NCBI GenBank assembly: GCA_013316395.1
Contig: WSMU01000026.1
Span: 1-13,563 of the forward strand
Length of the DNA stretch: 13,563 nt
Source of the DNA: Alphaproteobacteria bacterium
GTDB lineage: Bacteria; Pseudomonadota; Alphaproteobacteria; Rs-D84
Direction of reading: 5' to 3'
Shown here: positions 13,363-13,563 of the stretch, in pieces
Position numbering within the stretch: the stretch's first letter is position 1
Layout: each line of letters begins with the position of its first letter
Position numbers and translations under genes: made by a program
The notes under the pieces: model-generated
Database searches by the model: none
What the model saw: the letters and a program-made list of their open reading frames with translations, nothing else
What the model was told of the DNA's origin: nothing

Positions 13363-13563
13363 TTATTTTGTGTTATTAGACAGTCGCATCGCCATCTGGA
13401 CCAGCTTGTTGTACTGGGTCATTACCTGGATGTTATGCGCGGATGTCGGGTCAGATAGCTTGGAATAACCACCCAGTACCTCGCGCGCATGTTTCAAATT
13501 CCGTGCCAGCGGCATATCGCCGTCTTGTTCGGCAATCGCAATCCAATCGTTTACCTGGGCCAT
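13363..13563 (-). CDS. Unrecognised small gene at the window edge, possibly partial
   Basis: A 66-residue reading frame whose Met codon coincides with the last base of the window. It may be the complete gene or the C-terminal part of a longer one. The sequence is helical, with a basic and polar C-terminus (MAMRLSNNTK at the end) and an amphipathic region (NLKHAREVLGG). No signal peptide or membrane segment. It is followed by a terminator 18 nt past the stop. I do not recognise a family. Confidence 0.5.
   Translation of the reverse strand: MAQVNDWIAIAEQDGDMPLARNLKHAREVLGGYSKLSDPTSAHNIQVMTQYNKLVQMAMRLSNNTK

Overview
The window looks like chromosomal DNA of an alphaproteobacterium with a moderate, slightly AT-rich base composition. 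The best evidence is gene order. lptE-holA is followed by map and radC, and a DUF4164-like coiled-coil gene is coupled to zapA; that last pair is an alphaproteobacterial arrangement. Predicted promoters are sigma70-like with 17-nt spacers, and the standard code is used (TAA, TAG and TGA stops). Many predicted proteins are secreted or membrane-anchored and unfamiliar, which would suit a poorly characterised, perhaps host-associated lineage. That last point is inference.

Layout. (1) 31-428: a 57-residue single-pass membrane protein on the minus strand, with a promoter and a terminator, divergent from (2) a FadD-like acyl-CoA/AMP ligase (429-2015) with a hairpin in its leader and a long hairpin after its stop. 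(3) 2113-3042: an unrecognised coiled-coil protein, convergent with (4) 3047-4291, a cysteine-rich, N-terminally anchored repeat protein. (5) 4364-7285: the plus-strand operon lptE-holA-map-radC (outer-membrane LPS assembly, clamp loader, N-terminal Met removal, JAMM-domain RadC). (6) 10011 down to 7282: a tight three-gene minus-strand operon encoding an acidic protein with an AT-hook-like patch, a two-TM protein with a phage-type RNNNPGN domain, and a single-TM protein with a DxNxDGxxD loop. (7) 10096-10580: DUF4164-like gene and zapA, ending in a strong bidirectional terminator. (8) 12645 down to 10608: two secreted-protein genes on the minus strand. The second carries the same RNNNPGN domain. 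(9) 13295-12966: a lipoprotein FKBP-type prolyl isomerase, then the end of an unrecognised small gene running to the window edge.

The most notable signal is in block 8. Both secreted-protein genes are preceded by about 190-200 nt of related non-coding leader. The two leaders share short sequence blocks (UUGGUUCCC, GGGCGGGCU, AAGUCGGGG, UGAAUGUACG, AACCARUCAAAAA, GUUUGAUUGCAAAGGGGAA). The hairpins between those blocks differ completely in sequence but pair in the same places, so the helices are supported by compensatory changes. A second long-range helix, adjacent to the ribosome binding site, shares bases with the closing helix. This is what a cis-regulatory RNA (riboswitch-like or protein-binding leader) looks like. 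I do not recognise it as a known class. One copy begins just after a predicted promoter; the other lies between the two genes, apparently without its own promoter.
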